Below are positions 33,163 through 42,514 of a DNA stretch of 64,000 bases, one piece after another. The stretch comes from Prorocentrum cordatum (Eukaryota; Sar; Dinophyceae; Prorocentrales; Prorocentraceae). Under the pieces are notes generated by a model, which saw only the letters and a list, made by a program, of their open reading frames with translations, was not told the origin of the DNA and did not search any database. The stretch spans positions 737,952 to 801,951 of the forward strand of contig CAUYUJ010016283.1 in assembly GCA_963575745.1 (NCBI GenBank). Reading direction: 5' to 3'. Positions within the stretch are counted from its first letter, which is position 1, and each line of letters begins with the position of its first letter. The translations under genes and the position numbers were made by a program.

Positions 33163-33638
33163 ACACCACCGAACTCCCTCATCTTCTCGTTCGCCTGCAT
33201 GATCTCGACGCCCGTCCTGCGCTCAGTCAGGCCACCAGCTGGCGCCTGAGAATTCGCCGCGTCGTAGAGTGCCTTACAGTGCGTGATACACGGGCCCCGC
33301 CCGAGCACGCGTAGCAGATCCGCACCTGTCAGCTGCAAGTTGGGATCGAGCATGGTGGTCAGCATCGTCCTCGCAAAATCCACAGCGCCCACCGCGTTGG
33401 CCGCCGCTTGAGCTTCCCCGGCTAGAGAGCCCCTGCAAATACGAGCCAACGTCTTGCTCGTCCAGTCGATGATAACCAAAAATGTAAGCTGACCGTCGTC
33501 GATCCTCTCGTCCTCGATAGTGAATATCACATGGCCTCCTAGTGACTCGCCATTCGGTCTCGTTGCCCACGAAGCGCTCCAGTAAATTCCTAAACGTAGC
33601 AGCTCCCACGTGGACACGCATCGGATACGAATGCCCAC
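33072..33638 (-). pseudogene. Copia RNase H with two lost active-site residues
   Basis: Open frame with WSASWATRPNGESLGGHVIF, IIDWTSKTLARICRGSLAGE, ITHCKALYDAANSQAP, LTERRTGVEIMQANEKMREF and RWANTCQQMVDGLTK. Copia RNase H normally has S-D-A-S-W, the E of SL-x-x-E, the D of T/S-D-x-K and the D of x-x-A/V-D. Here the Glu (33,414-33,416) and last Asp (33,126-33,128) remain. The first Asp reads Ser (near 33,576-33,578) and the third reads His (33,279-33,281). Confidence 0.85.
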
Positions 33639-33639
33639 G

Positions 33640-35224
33640 TCTCCGCTCCTTCAGGAACCGCAATGACTCGTTGGCCCCCAGCAAACTTCCCACTGTAGCC
33701 TTACTCACGTCGCCTTGGGCAAATGAAACCGCCGCCGCCGCCTGCACCATGCACTGAGACGCCGGCCACTGCATAGCTCCATTCAGTCCTCGCAGCTGGT
33801 TGATCTCCTTAGGCGTGCACAAATCGTCCGGGTGCTGGCGGCGAACCTTCCCGATGCTTATCGGTTAGACCTTGTGGATGTACCCCTCGGCCATGACCTC
33901 GATCTCGTTCCTTGACTGCGCCTGAGTGGTCTCCATACCACAGAAAACAATTCCAGCTTGAAACTCCCATTTTCCGAACTTGAACCGCATGCTAAGGGTC
34001 TGAACTCGGTCCAGGAACGCGCCCTCGCAGGCCTGCTCGTCGGTCAGATCGGCCTCGCACTCCAAGTTCTCGCCGCCACCGATGAAGTCACCCACGTGTA
34101 AACCCAAAACCCCGTCCAGGACGCAGTTCGGCCGTCGTCCGCGCCCCACGCCAGGAACAGGTAATCGCCGTCTGCCGCGTTACGGCATGACAGGAAACAG
34201 CACCGATCCAGTTGATGTCGCAAAGACCCGACGTCGATCATGGCCTCGGCAATCGTCTGATTCCACTGCCTTGGGGCGCGAACATCTCCAAAAGCTGGCT
34301 TTAGCACCCGCAAAATCTCGCCGCCCTTCAGACCCATCATCTTCGCCAACCTCCTTCGGATGTCCTTCGTCGGTCTGCTGAATACACGCACTCCTTGCCC
34401 ACGAATGTCCTTGGCCCGCAGAAATGCGCTCATCTTCCACGACTGCTGACACAGGATGAGTAGGATGAGGTACCTCGCGAGAGCCTCGTCAGCGTCGGGC
34501 TGGCCTTCTCCACGTTCGTGCTCGGCACCTCTTCTAAATGGAACCCTTGTAGAATGACTGGAGCGCTGGCCTCTCGAACTCCGCCCTTCATCTGCCACTT
34601 CAGCAGAAGACGCATAGGACAGACTTCACCAGCTCCCGCCGTAGACTCGCTGACCGCTCGCCATGCCTGGTTCTCGATCCAGGGCATCAGCGCCTAGGTC
34701 ATGGCCTCGTCGAACTGCTTCTTTTCGTCCGTCGTGAACCTGGCTTCCACTACCGCGTCGCGCTCCGCCGCGTTCGCCAGGTAGATCGTCTCCTCGCCCT
34801 CGTACAAGAGCAGCAACTCGTCGTCACCAGTATCCATTCTAGTAGTCTGCGTCTCCATCGGCATGATCCTCGGCCTCCTCGTCAACGGTCTGAGCCCGTC
34901 GAACCGCCTCGCCGCGTTGATGCTGTCCAACAGCTCGCCCCTATCGCCCGCCTTTCGCTTCTCCGCCTTGGCCCCCCGCCCAACGGCTTCTGCTTTCTCT
35001 CGGCCAGGGGCCTCGAGATTAGATTCACGCACACCATCGGCTTCCGGCACATCAGCTTCCGGTCGAGACTCGCCTGCCGCAGCCCGCGGCTGCGCCTCCG
35101 TCTGCGCATTCGCGAGTGGTTCGACATCGTCATCATTATGCTTATCCTCGTCGGGTTGAGCCTGCTCGTCGCCCGGGCCCGCCGCCTTGCCGTCGGCATC
35201 CACGCCCATAGCGTCCACGCCCAT
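33640..35224 (-). pseudogene. Copia reverse transcriptase with altered active site
   Basis: An acidic leader (34,694-35,224) ends ERDAVVEARFTTDEKKQFDE. Across frameshifts the RT reads IENQAWRAV, CPMRLLLKWQMKGGVREA, PVILQGFHLEEVPS and SPTLTRLSRG (34,430-34,687), then SWKMSAFLRAKDIRGQGVRV, LKGGEILRVLKPAFGDVRAP and RQWNQTIAEAMIDVGSLRHQ (34,150-34,470). Motif C is VLGLHVGDFIGGGE at 34,070-34,105. The first Asp of the catalytic Asp pair is Gly (codon 34,090-34,092), which should abolish polymerisation. The connection region holds EINQLRGLNGAMQWPASQ and NESLRFLKERRRG (33,640-33,815). Confidence 0.88.
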
Positions 35225-36215
35225 TCCTTAATGCTGTCCGTCATCCACGCGGCCCTCTGGATCACCGAGCGCCTCGCCAACGCAATCCTTGTACTTGATA
35301 GACCCGGTCGCGTTCTTCAGCCTCTTGAGCAACCTCTCCGCCGTCGACAAAGGCATACCGAAATCGTCATTTTGATATTCTCTTTGCCGTCGCTCCTCCG
35401 GTAGCTCTGGCCCCAGCAACTCATGCGTCGCCCTGAGCGGCGCGTTGTTACGCACGCACCAGATGACTGACTGCCTCAGCTTGTCGGGGTCGCCCGCATA
35501 CTCGACCTGCGTGACCATCGCAGGCCCCTTCCAGTAACTCTTGAACAAGTCGCTCTCGCCCTTGTCTCGCCTCCAGAAATACACGCACTCGCCGATCTGG
35601 AACTCTTTGGCCAGAGGTCGGTTGCGAGCCGCCAGAGCCTCTCGCACCGCCCTTGACATATTCGCCGCGAAGCACGCCTTGGCCGCGTCGCGCCTGCGCG
35701 CCATGTTCTGGTAGAACTCCTCGTCGTGCTCCCCGAGGTCGCCCATCGTCGTCGGCTCGTCCGCCACGTTGCCCAGGTCCTTAGGCTGCCGCCCAAGCGC
35801 GCGCTGCGCCGGCGTGAATCCTCGAATGTTGCGTAGCCGATTTCTCATGTCGCAGGTCATGCGTACGGTCACCTTTAGGCTGTCGCCCGGTCGATCTTCA
35901 TAGTACTTCGCGATCTGCTCTCGCCGTGCTCGGCGATTTCACTCGAGAATCCCGAGTCGGCGGTGAGCGCCCCTCAGTATCAGCTGCAACTGGATCTGCC
36001 TCGCGTCGCACCGCTCCGAAAACTCCTCACTCACATGCGCTCCACTTTGGTCAGCTCGAATCCCTGCGGGCGCGCCTGCCCAGTTGACCCAGTTAGTCTC
36101 GATCGCCTTGATCACCGTCTTTGCCTTCTCGTCCTCCACGACCGCGTCGACCTCGCACCTCGAGCTCTCCTCCATAATGGTGAAAATTATGCTAGCGGAG
36201 TTCCCCACATGGGCG

Positions 36216-37558
36216 CTTCAATAAGGCGCGGGCTTAATCAGGCGGGGCCTCCCTGGAGCCATGGGAGGGGCACGAAACCTAATAAATAGTATGGTTTGCG
36301 AATACTGCCCTCGCTCTGGCGGCGCCTCCCTGGAGGGGTGGGAGGGGCACGAAACTTGATAAATAATATCGTTTGCGAATAATGCCCTCGCTCAGGCGGG
36401 GCCTCCCTGGAGGGGTGGGAGGGGCACGAAACCTGATAAATAATATGGTTTGCGAATACTGCCCTCGCTCAGGCGGGGCCTCCCTGGAGCGCTGGGAGGG
36501 GCGCGCAACCTGATAAATAATACTGTTTGCGAATACTGCCCTCGCTCAGGCGGGGCATCCCTGGAGGGGTGGGAGGGGCGCGGAACTTGATAAATAATAC
36601 GGTTTGCGAATACTGCCCTCGCTCTGGCGGGGCCTCCCTGGAGCGGTGGGAGGGGCGCGAAACCTGATAAATAATACTGTTTGCGAATACTGCCCTCGCT
36701 CAGGCGGGGCCCCCCTGGAGATGCGGGAGGGGCGCGAAACTTAAATGGTTTGCGAATACTGCCCTCGATCTGGCGGCGCCTCCCTGGAGCGGTGGGAGGG
36801 GCACGTAACCTGATAAAAAAAATGGTTTGCGAATATTGCCCTCGCTCTGGCGGGGCCCCCCTGGAAGGGTGGGAGGGGCGCGAAACCTGATAAATAATAT
36901 GGTTTGCGAATATTGTCCTCGCTCAGGCGGGGCCTCCCTGGAGGGGTGGGAGGGGCGCGAAACCTAATAAATAATATGGTTTGCGAATACTGCCCTCGCT
37001 CAGGCGGGGCCTCCCTGGACGGGTGGGAGGGGCGCGAAACTTGATAAATACAATTGTTTGCGAATACTGCCCTCGCTCAGGCGGGGGCCCCCTGGAGCGG
37101 TGGGAGGGGCGCGAAACCTAATAAATATTATGGTTTGCGAATACTGCCCTCGCTCTGGCGGCGCCTCCCTGGAGGGGTGGGAGGGGCGCGAAACTTAATA
37201 AATAATATTGTTTGCGAATACTGCCCTCGCTCTGGCGGCGCCCCCCTGGAGGGGTGGAGGGGCACGAAACCTGATAAATAATATTGTTTGCGAATACTGC
37301 CCTCGCTCAGGCGGGGCCCCCCTGGAGCGCTGGGAGGGGCGCGCAACCTGATAAATAACACGATGCGAATACTGCCCTCGCTCAGGCGGGGCCTCCCTGG
37401 AGCGCTGGGAGGGGCGCGCAACCTGATAAATAATACTGTTTGCGAATACTGCCCTCGCTCTGGCGGGGCATCCCTGGAGCGGTGGGAGGGGCACGAAACC
37501 TGATAAATAATATGGTTTGCGAATACTGTCCTCGCTCAGTCGGGGCCTCCCTGGAGCG
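36216..37558 (+). repeat. 77-bp satellite, about 17 copies, inside the integrase
   Basis: The word GTTTGCG recurs at 36,294, 36,371, 36,448, 36,525, 36,602 and 36,679, and so on to 37,515, nearly always exactly 77 bp apart (one 69-bp and a few 75-76-bp steps). The unit contains CTCGCTCAGGCGGGGCCTCC, CTGGAG(GGG/CGG/CGC), GGGAGGGGCGCGAAACCTG and ATAAATAAT. Neighbouring copies differ at a few set positions (CAGG/CTGG, GGGG/GCGG/GCGC). Confidence 0.95.
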
Positions 37559-37907
37559 CGTATGGCATGGTATGGTATAGTATGGTATGATAGGAATAGG
37601 AAGAGGGGGGCGAGCGTGGTAGGTAGGTATTGCATGGTATTGCATGGTGTGGTAGGTATGCGGTGATGGTGTATGCATGGTCTCCTAGGTGTGGCATGGT
37701 AGGTACGGTGGTCTGCTATAGTATGGCATGGTATTGTATGGTATGGTATAGTATGGCATGGTAGGAGTAGGAAGAGGGAGCGGTATTGCATGGCATGGTT
37801 TAGCATGGCATGGTAGGAATAGGAAGAGGGCGCGGGAGGTGGGAAGGCGGGAAGGTGGGAAGGTGGGAAGGAGAGGGTGTCCTGGGAAGACAAGAACCCC
37901 ACTCAGG
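37559..37907 (+). repeat. (TATGG/CATGG)n pentanucleotide-like tract
   Basis: Irregular repeats of TATGG, CATGG and TATAG, then GGGAAGG-type purine repeats (37,828-37,873). It completes the block that interrupts the integrase. Confidence 0.9.
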
Positions 37908-38169
37908 ATGTGGGGAACTAGCTTGCGCTCACCGTTCCACCTCACGTGAAAAAAAGTGTCGATATCAATCGCGCCGTTGAAACCTCGGTCCTTCGGAATC
38001 CCCTGCGATCCTCACAGGCTTCGGCCTCTGCCGCTTGAAACGAATCTCACATATGTAAATCCGCGCGCAGCTCACCAGACGGTCGCCCGCGCCCATCTCC
38101 TCGAGCGCTGCTGCCAACGCCTCGCACGATGCATGGCCCATCTGCACACGCACCTTCTAGACCCACTTC

Positions 38170-38930
38170 ACCTCGTCAATCGTGAACTTATCGAGTATAG
38201 TTTTGCGCACTTCTTTGTGCTCGACCTAGAACTCCTCTTGCACCATTTCTTCCACCGCGTAACTCGACTCGCTCCGGGGATCGTCCACGATGCAAGCAGC
38301 TGTCTGAAACGCCATACTTCTCGGGTATTGTCTACTCCGCGCACGTTGCGAGCTCCTTCCAGCATAACGTGTTTCTCCTTACAACTGCAGCGCCTCCAGT
38401 CCCTCGTGCATCTTGAACTCGGTCGTCCGCGCGTTCGTAGGCTTCTTGGTCGGTCCTATCTTGTGCCCTTCGCGGCCCAGCGCCTTCAACCCGCACGCGC
38501 ACTGGTCCACGAACGTGTCGTAGCCTTCCATATCCTGCCAGACGTCCTCCTTCCACGACGCAGCATACCTCGGGTGCTCCAGATGCGCGTTCCGCTCGTC
38601 GTGCAACTGCGCGTCGTAGATGTCCCCGCTGAACTTGAGAAAATTATTCTTCTGCTGTTTCTCGCTCTCGCCTGCGCTGCTGCCTGTACCTGTTATCTTT
38701 GCTCGCGTCGGTCAACGCGTTGATCGTAGACCACAACTTACATGGCGGTGAAATCCATACTTCTTCTGGCCTCTCACGTCGTAGCTTCTCAAAAAAACGC
38801 TTGTCGATGTGACTTCTTCGTGGAAAACCAGCCAGTATCCAAAGTGGACTTATCCGCTTTGAAATCGCCGCGCTGCTCGACACACTGCGAAATCCGGCCT
38901 TCGTTGACAAAGATCTCCCAAAACTTGCGC
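38170..38930 (-). pseudogene. SPPC/EHP module between protease and integrase (methyltransferase-like?)
   Basis: A domain not found in textbook copia elements. Across three frames it reads TLDTGWFSTKKSHRQAFF, a frameshift in a run of seven A on the + strand near 38,790, then RPEEVWISPPCKLWSTINAL (SPPC at 38,740-38,751). It continues FLKFSGDIYDAQLHDERNAH, LEHPRYAASW (EHP at 38,571-38,579), DQCACGLKALGREG, KKPTNARTTEF and, after a stop, KHVMLEGARN. I recall similar SPPC...EHP...KPT...H segments in other dinoflagellate TNT-like polyproteins. PPC-x-x-x-S followed by an E-x-x motif resembles cytosine-C5 methyltransferase motifs IV and VI, but this is an inference; no SAM-binding motif is visible. 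Confidence 0.55.
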
Positions 38931-39620
38931 TCGACCTTCGCCTTCTCGTCGAGCGTCTTGTTCGCTTTCACAAACAAGTCCTTGAGCTGCTCGGCGTCAA
39001 AGCCTGTCGTATCCGCATTCTCCTTCTCTTCGCCATGCGTGCCGGTCACGTAGAAATCCACTTCCCTGTCGCTCTCGACCTCGCGGTCTCCGTCCGCGTC
39101 GGCGCCCGTCGAGCTAGACTCCTCTTTGACCTCCAGCGCGTCCTCAGGGAGGCTCAGAAGGTCTATGATCACGTGGCCTTTCTCATATGTCTCGATGTCG
39201 CCCCACGTCTGCGGGCCCTCGCCCAGGCACATCGCCTTCCTGTTTCTGCAGTCTACCACGATGCCCCATTCTTCGAGACACGGCCTCGCCATAAGTAGCG
39301 GTACCTTGCCTGGCACCAGGTACATCGTGATCTCGCGCTTCATCTTGCGAAAACAGACCGGGAACGTAACCATCTGCTTCGCCGTTGCTGTAGCGTCCTT
39401 GCCAAAGCTGAATGTCTTCTGGCACCGCTCCGTCGTGATCTGGTCGGCCATGCCCATGTCCGTCAGCTTCTTACGCCACTTCGGCCACTCGTCGAGTCCC
39501 ATGACTGGTTCTGTTGCTCCACTGTCGCCAACTTCTTTTCCCGTAACCAAACTCACTTCCTGAACCCTGGTCCATGCTGTTGTGTAGATCCCGTGTGCGT
39601 CGTCTTCGGGCTGCCGTCGA
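38931..39620 (-). pseudogene. Copia aspartic protease
   Basis: Cleaves the Gag-Pol polyprotein. The active-site motif VGDSGATEPVMGLDEW has its catalytic Asp codon at 39,524-39,526. It is followed by KTFSFGKDATATAKQMVTFP, KREITMYLVPGKVPLLMARP and LEEWGIVVDCRNRKAMCLGE, the normal landmarks of this protease type. This is one of the cleaner stretches; the frame is open from 39,772 to 38,789. Confidence 0.85.
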
Positions 39621-40845
39621 AGTGTCTGCCGCCTTTGCCGCCTCCGAATGGTGGTCGTCCGCTGTATCGTGCTTTCCTTCATGAGCAGCCCTCGCCTTTC
39701 CGCTGCTGCTGCGTCCTCTTCCTTTCGGCGGCCTGGCGTTACCTGCTCGCGGCGGCGGGAGTCCGCCACCACGCTTCTCGGCGATCAGCGCCACCGCGGG
39801 GCAAAATCCACGAGACTTCGCCAACTCGTTAATCTTAGCTCGGGCCTCCGCGTACGCCGCGTAAGCCTCCACGGTAGCCTCGCAGGCGTTCTCCAGCTCC
39901 TCCGGCACGTCTTCGTCTTCCTCGTACCACTCGTCGTCTTCTTGATTGTCCTCGTGCGGGTCGTATTCATCCTCGTAGCAAGCCTCATCATCTTCACCAT
40001 AGTAGTCCTCCATCCAATATCCTTCTTCTCGAACGACTCGTCCATGATACGTGCTGTTCGCTCGGTCGATGTCCTTCTTGTGCGCCACGCTGTCGCCTCC
40101 AAACATCGTCTTCAAGCTCTAACTACCTGTATCGTCAACCTGTTGTTGCACAGCGCTTTGAGCCTCGGTACGGTACTTGCCACTGTGGAATCGCCGCACG
40201 ATTCATCAGATGCCATCCTGCCAGTAGGTCCGGTAGCTCGAGTCCAGCCTCGCGCAACTTCGGTAACTCCTTGCCGTGCCTGAGCACGTACGCGTTGAGC
40301 GTCTCCTTCGGCTGCCTCGAGAACTCTCCGAAGAATCCGTCGCACCTGCCTGGCAGCTCGACCTCCTGGGTGTACCTGTACAGCACGTCCAGCTTCACGA
40401 ATATCTCATCGAATGCCTCGGCGGTGCCCATCCTCTCGAAGCTGATCTCGTCGCAGGCGTCCCACGCATCGCCCGTCAGGCTCTGCAGGAAAAGGTAGGC
40501 GCCCTCGCTTATCACAGGCGCGCCTCTGCGCGCACACAACCTCTGGAACACCGTCGTTCTCCGTCGAAAATTCCTGTAGGTTGCGTGGCTAAGGTCCGTC
40601 GCGTCCGGGCAGCACTTCGCCAAACCCGCGAACATCTGTGGTGGCCGCTCACGTCGTCCACCACCTCCGACCAGCTCGCTGTCGTCGTCATCTGGTACTC
40701 GCTGCTCTCCTCGGTCCTCCACGCGACGTTCCTCCTGGCCGCGACCACCTCCGTCGCCGCGACCGCCACGACCTTCACCTCGTCCGCGTCCCGGTCCTGG
40801 TGGACCAGCAGGCCGCATCTCTCGACTCTGATTGGAAAGAATCAA
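39560..40845 (-). pseudogene. Copia gag
   Basis: The capsid part (40135-40845) begins with a Gly/Arg-rich stretch and continues with ATYRNFRRRTTVFQRLCARR, AYLFLQSLTGDAWDACDEIS, FDEIFVKLDVLYRYTQEVEL, GFFGEFSRQPKETLNAYVLR and LPDLLAGWHLMNRAAIPQW, a good match to the retrotransposon gag fold common in dinoflagellate copia elements. After a frameshift, 39,560-40,115 gives a very acidic segment (YEDEYDPHEDNQEDDEWYEE) and then AKINELAKSRGFCPAVAL. No CCHC knuckle is visible where one is usual. The ATG at 40845, 55 bases inside the 5' LTR, is the most likely start. Confidence 0.85.
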
Positions 40846-40885
40846 GAGCGGACTTTATCGTTCAGGCCGTGGACCTGGAGCCGTC

Positions 40886-40898
40886 GGCTCCGCTACCA
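40886..40898 (-). promoter_or_regulatory. Primer-binding site, initiator tRNA-Met type
   Basis: One base inside the 5' LTR the element strand reads TGGTAGCGGAGCC. Its complement, ending CCGCTACCA, closely resembles the 3' end of eukaryotic initiator tRNA-Met (CUGCUACCA in animals). Initiator Met priming is usual in Ty1/copia elements. Confidence 0.7.
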
Positions 40899-40899
40899 A

Positions 40900-41068
40900 T
40901 GTCTGTAGAACACAACTGAACCACCAAAGTTTGACCACACAAAATTTCAAACCGAATACGAAATATAATTGATTGTGATCGATAAGATCCGCTCGTAGTT
41001 TTTATCAGCTCAGGGGCCCCTACGAACAGTTTGAGTCAAAACAGGCAGCGGGCGCGCACACACCTACG

Positions 41069-41100
<32 letters not shown>

Positions 41101-41206
41101 CTGCAACAAGCAAGCAGCACACACACACACACACACACATGCACACGCTAGCAATCATTACATCATGTTTAGCAAACTACATTGGAACAGATCTGTGCCA
41201 TTGACA
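40900..41206 (-). repeat. 5' LTR of the copia element
   Basis: On the element strand it starts TGTCA and ends GACA, short inverted ends typical of LTRs. It contains (AT)n and (AC)n microsatellites. It aligns with 31,700-31,934, sharing GTCAAAACAGGCAGCGGGCG, CTGCAACAAGCAAGCAGCAC and GCAAACTACATTGGAAC (+ strand). Confidence 0.88.
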
Positions 41207-41275
41207 CTCCTCCTCCTCCTCCTGCTCCTCCTCCTCCTCCTCCTCCTCCTCCTCCTCCTCATCCTCTTCCTCTTT
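41207..41275 (+). repeat. (TCC)n array
   Basis: TCC run that directly flanks the copia 5' LTR on its outer side. Confidence 0.95.
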
Positions 41276-42514
41276 TCCCTTGCTGCCCCCATTCCTCCCC
41301 ACCACGACTCCACCCCCCATGCTCACCTGCGTCATACACCCCACAGGACCCATCAATCATGCTGGCTAACCCTCGCAAGCTCCGCGCACAAGAAATGTCG
41401 CTGTCCTGCTTCGGCGTCCTGGCAAGAGCCGGCGCTGCGCTGCCTGCGGACATACCCCTCGCTCTCCCGAGTGCGGAAGTCCTACTTGCTTAGGCGCCAC
41501 GTCCACAGGATCAGTCAGCATCGAATCCAGAAATCAGACCGAGGTGGACTCAGCGTCGGATCGGATGGGGGCCAGAATGAACAACAGCGCCATGCAAGCA
41601 TCGGGCCGCATCGGATCGTCGGGATGTCGGAATCGAATCGGATCGGGCCGGCCAGAATCGATATCGAATCGGATCGATCGGATCGAAAAGGGGTATACCC
41701 CCCCGACTGGCCAGAACCGATTCTTCATCGGTTTATGGATCTTCCCATACAACGTCCTCACCGAATTTCGGAGACCAGAGTGACGAAGGCACCACCCGAG
41801 GACCATAAGCCAGACCCGTCTGCCGCACTAATTGCAGGGCGGAAGTGCGTGTGAAACGTACTCTTGCAGGTAATCGCGCGGAGCACGTCCACTATGAAGC
41901 ACCTGCCGCCCGCAACGATGAGAGGGGACTTGGAGCGCCACGAAAGCTCTCCGCACCATCCCCCCTGTGAGGGCCTCAGGGAGCGCCAGGGCCTGAAGAG
42001 ACTCCTGAAAGTTACCCTGGAGGTCCTGTCGGAGGCTCCTGGAAGCATTCCATCTCTACATGCCCTAGAGCCGTGCTCCGTCTGGCCATCCTGCGAGAGG
42101 TATCTGGCGGCAAGGAGCGGCACAAACTCCTGGTCGCCTCGACGTCCGGGAGTGGCTCGGGGTGGACGACACGGGGGATAGCAAAGGGAAGGTGCGAAGC
42201 AGCTACAATGCAAATACACAAGGGGGCGGCACCTCCACCGCCGCCCATGGTGCGCTCCGCGCGCCAGGGAGGGGGTCCAGCGCCGATCCCAGAAATCCGC
42301 GACAACCTCTGAGGGTTTGTGTTTACGCAATTGTTTCTTCTTCTATCTTCGCCTAATTGCAGCTCCATGCGGCCGAGGACGGAATAGGAGTGCAGGCAGG
42401 ATGGGAGTGCGAGGCGGCGCCGGGCAGGGAGGGGGGCGGAAATCAGCGCCGATTCCGAGACGTTACTCTCTTTTCTGTCGCGGACCCGGCGAACGCGCAG
42501 GCCGGTCGGGCAGC
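41276..42514. other. Unassigned sequence with GATCG-rich patch
   Basis: At 41,550-41,690 the words CGGATCG and AATCGGATC recur, a degenerate pentanucleotide (CGGAT)n patch. The rest, to 42,514, has no recognised gene. Confidence 0.45.

Larger units (their letters stand above)
35228..38160 (-). pseudogene. Copia integrase, split by a 1.7-kb satellite block
   Basis: Integrase inserts element DNA into the genome. The N-terminal zinc domain (37,965-38,153) reads VQMGHASCEALAAALEEMGA and YICEIRFKRQRPKP; the second Cys of the Cys pair is Arg, and Arg also stands where the first His is expected. The core begins FNGAIDIDTFFHV (frameshifted) near 37,950, then is interrupted. It resumes at 36,208 with SASIIFTIMEESSRCEVDAV and IRADQSGAHVSEEFSERC (Asp at 36,050-36,052), ending AHRRLGILE (Glu at 35,942-35,944). 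That gives an exact DD-35-E spacing. After a stop, 35,228-35,872 holds GFTPAQRALGRQP and the C-terminal FQIGECVYFWRR, SYWKGPAMVTQVEY and PLRATHELLGPE. Confidence 0.85.
31700..41206 (-). mobile_element. Ty1/copia-type LTR retrotransposon, degenerate, 9.5 kb
   Basis: Minus-strand element bounded by two related LTRs, with a primer-binding site next to the upstream one. Domain order is gag, aspartic protease, an SPPC/EHP module, integrase, reverse transcriptase, RNase H, and a tail with a membrane span and coiled coil. Integrase before RT defines the Ty1/copia (Pseudoviridae) order. The copy is dead: many frameshifts, Gly for the first Asp of the RT Asp pair, two RNase H active-site substitutions, and a 1.7-kb satellite block inside the integrase. 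The LTRs differ by many substitutions and a deletion of about 45-70 bp, which implies an old insertion. Both flanks are TCC-like. No clear target duplication or polypurine tract was identified. Confidence 0.9.

Noticed and set aside
36240-37558. CRISPR-like array of 77-bp units
   Set aside because: The whole unit is conserved, with no variable spacers, and the setting is eukaryotic retrotransposon DNA.
36216-37940. Spliceosomal intron instead of an insertion in the integrase
   Set aside because: CAC|GTGAGG would be a good donor, but no AG acceptor restores the frame at SASIIFTI, and retroelement genes rarely contain introns; an inserted satellite fits better.
42314-42362. Possible tiny intron (GTTTGTG to a pyrimidine tract and TTGCAG)
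   Set aside because: The acceptor looks good but there is no recognised coding sequence on either side.
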